64,000 nucleotides of DNA from Polytrichum commune (lineage: Eukaryota; Streptophyta; Polytrichopsida; Polytrichales; Polytrichaceae). The notes beneath the pieces were generated by a model. It was not told the origin of the DNA, did no database searches, and was given only the letters and a program-made list of their open reading frames with translations. Both the position numbers and the translations under genes were made by a program. Within the stretch, counting starts at the first letter, position 1. Every line of letters begins with the position of its first letter. This document shows, piece after piece, positions 62,101-64,000 of this stretch. The stretch lies in contig OX485805.1 of assembly GCA_950295325.1 (NCBI GenBank), forward strand, positions 27,451,501-27,515,500. Reading direction: 5' to 3'.

Positions 62101-62117
62101 TGCAAAGTCTTGGCCAT
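56188..62117 (-). pseudogene. HeLo/MLKL-like kinase-NB-ARC-LRR gene (PNL class), copy 2, three nonsense codons
   Basis: Minus-strand exons are 62117-60450 (1668 bp), 59732-58692 (1041 bp) and 58464-56188. Exons 1 and 2 are exactly the lengths found in copy 1, with the same phase-0 introns. The domain order is the same: helical HeLo-like N-terminus; kinase with IGFGAAGEVYKS, HLDLKPSN, TDYD and GTPKYMAPE; NB-ARC with GMGGIGKTT, VLDDPKD, IITTRAWA, GLPLSLKVMG, FLDLACFL and LEMHDQL; then 28 full LRRs and a natural C-terminal tail, SRTRVMRQTFDPKIRETSNQ plus four residues. The frame is never shifted, but TAA at 60773-60771 (Ser codon in copy 1, late kinase domain), TAG at 58212-58210 (second LRR) and TGA at 56844-56842 interrupt it. 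A product ending at the first stop would be a HeLo-kinase of about 448 residues lacking the end of the kinase domain. Similarity to copy 1 begins only about 45 bp upstream of the leader exon. Confidence 0.88.
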
Positions 62118-62260
62118 GATGAAACACTTCTTATTCGCCAAAACAATCCACCAAATACATAGTTGGTTGATTTGCACACACCATAACCATGTAAATGAAC
62201 AACGATTGTCCTGATCTGCAATAACAAAATTTGAACAAGGTAGATTTAGCAAAATATAAA
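62118..62260 (-). other. 5' leader exon part and intron edge of PNL copy 2
   Basis: An acceptor TTATTGCAG ends at 62216 and the leader exon starts at 62215, matching 19340 in copy 1. Similarity to copy 1 fades beyond about 62260, inside the presumed leader intron. Confidence 0.6.
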
Positions 62261-64000
62261 ATAATTAGCAACAATAATAGTTAAATTTCCCTCCCAAAAA
62301 GAATGCAAAATTTGGTCAACCTCCAAGCTCCAAAACTTAGGAATGAAACAAAATACAATCTCGTTAATAAATTTCTTATTATAATCTCAAGAATGAATGT
62401 CATGGTAGTTGCACAACTTCAAAACTACATTTGGAGTTACCAAATGCTATAATCTTCACAATCAATATGTAAATAATCAATCTAAGGCCAACGGCTCAAA
62501 TTCATGCTGGTGTAAAGCCACACATGCATTTCTTTTCCTTTCCTTTTCTTTGTATTTTTTTCTCATTTCTCAAAACCATAATAAATATTTCTTTTGGCTC
62601 TAAGTAGTTTTGTAAAAGTACTCGAAAATCGTTGAAGAAAAGTCCCACACTTTGCTAGGTGATCAATTGTGTCTCAATGCACTTTAAATTATGGTTGTGT
62701 ACTTTGTTATCGAGCATGAAACTCAGCAAGTTTATTGCATTATCAAAGGTGCACTTCTATTGGTAAAAGAGAAAAGCACACTTCTTCATGATAAAAATGA
62801 CAACAAATATGTCCACATTAATAGTCAAATGCTTGTATATGTGAAGGTTGAACAACAAGTCAACACAATAAAGGTTGAATAAAGTTGAGCATGCAATTTG
62901 AATGCTCCAAAGACAAATATTTAATTCAAATGTTGTGAAATGTCATCTCTATGTTATGCAAGATACCATACAAAAGATCTACATTAATTACCAAGGATCG
63001 TGAGGCACCCATCGGAACCTTAACCCTCTCTAGAATAACCATATAAGTTCCAAAAATGAAAATAAAAATTCTTACATGTTTTTACTTTTATTTGATACAA
63101 ATACGATCTTTTTGTAAAGGGACCTCAACCATGCCCTTAAAAATAGGCTTGTATCGATTTCCCAATTTACTTGGAATCTTCAATTTTGTAACCATTTGCT
63201 CATCTATGCATACTTTGAAAGGAACTATGGGAAGATATGGGTACATATAAATGGCCTAGATTGAGATACATATCAAATATATCTTTTCTTTGATGTCAAA
63301 TATGACCAAATTTTTACTTCCTCTTTGTAGTAAGTTGTGTCGAATACAATTCCAATCTCAGAGAGCAAGTCAAAAGATGACTTCAATACTTATGGAGGAC
63401 TTGTAGAAACTATTTCGTAGACTGATGGCCATATGCACAAGTTTCTCCTGAATATGGAGACCGGCAGTTATTGAAGGACATAAGCATTAGGTAATAACAT
63501 CCATGTCAAGCCAAAATGGTCCACTGTAAGAAATTGCAAGCAACACTTGGTTGATACTATGATGTTTGTAATACTCGAGCATGGTCATAAGTCAACATAT
63601 GTGCAAAATCTTCATCAATTCCTTACATTTCAGAAGAAAGGAAAGGGAGATTATTCATACTTGAAACTTCCAAAAACTTGATGAAAGCTGCAAGAATATC
63701 GCATATTAAGAGCAATGAGTGTAGAAGATCAATATCTGGAGTGCCATAAAATTGAACAACAAAGTCATCATAATCCACCAAGCTCTTTTTAATGCACACA
63801 ATATTAAAGCCAACAATGGTGAAATCATTCGCACTACTACCAACCAAAGCCTCCCACCTCACCAATGCAAAGCAATATTTGTAATAAGTGCTCTCAAAAT
63901 GACAAAACTAATCAAGATATGTGTACAAAAGGGTCCCAAGTTTCACAAGCTAACCACCTACACCAACGAATACTGAAGCAAGGTCGCCATGCCTGGGGAA
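62261..64000. other. Intergenic DNA at the right edge
   Basis: I see no recognisable gene or bounded repeat. It shows no similarity to the GC-rich candidate promoter of PNL copy 1. Confidence 0.4.

Overview
The window looks like nuclear DNA of a land plant, most probably a moss. The strongest evidence is a pair of genes joining an MLKL/HeLo-like N-terminus and a protein kinase to an NB-ARC and a leucine-rich-repeat (LRR) array. This is the 'PK-NBS-LRR' (PNL) resistance-gene class known from mosses such as Physcomitrium. GT-AG introns, TTTAGGG-type telomere motifs and plant-type transposons agree. The species is inferred, not proven.

Layout. (1) 0-9 kb: the body of a Mutator-like DNA transposon (MULE). 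A plus-strand gene for a Ulp1/C48 cysteine protease (33-3929) converges on a minus-strand MULE transposase with a SWIM zinc finger (8327-5593). Tandem repeats separate them, and each gene has an in-frame stop. (2) 9-19 kb: intergenic DNA with a two-exon kinesin-12 remnant, a Mutator-type MITE with 9-bp target duplications, two degenerate tandem arrays, an exact 76-bp dispersed repeat, and a GC-rich stretch that may be the leader of the next gene. (3) 19.3-26.5 kb: PNL copy 1, three coding exons and about 1704 residues, with 31 full near-identical 24-residue LRRs and a decayed LRR tail. (4) 26.5-56 kb: a repeat-rich spacer with a degenerate Ty3/gypsy element, three solo LTRs of one family, several MITEs (Harbinger-like, pogo-like, foldback), a 1.9-kb pogo/Tigger element with a transposase C-terminus, a tRNA-derived SINE, and an intact 3' part of a gene with a methyltransferase-like motif. 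(5) 56.2-62.2 kb: PNL copy 2 on the minus strand. Its exons 1 and 2 are exactly as long as those of copy 1 and it has 28 LRRs, but three nonsense codons interrupt it. (6) 62.3-64 kb: no recognised gene.

The main biological content is therefore a tail-to-tail pair of kinase-NLR immune-receptor genes, one nearly intact and one a recent pseudogene, about 30 kb apart. In the predicted protein a membrane-active HeLo-like helical domain, a kinase with altered HRD and DFG motifs, an NB-ARC switch and a rapidly evolving LRR sensor would lie in one chain. The rest is mobile DNA in various stages of decay; several element ends and target-site duplications can be read directly.
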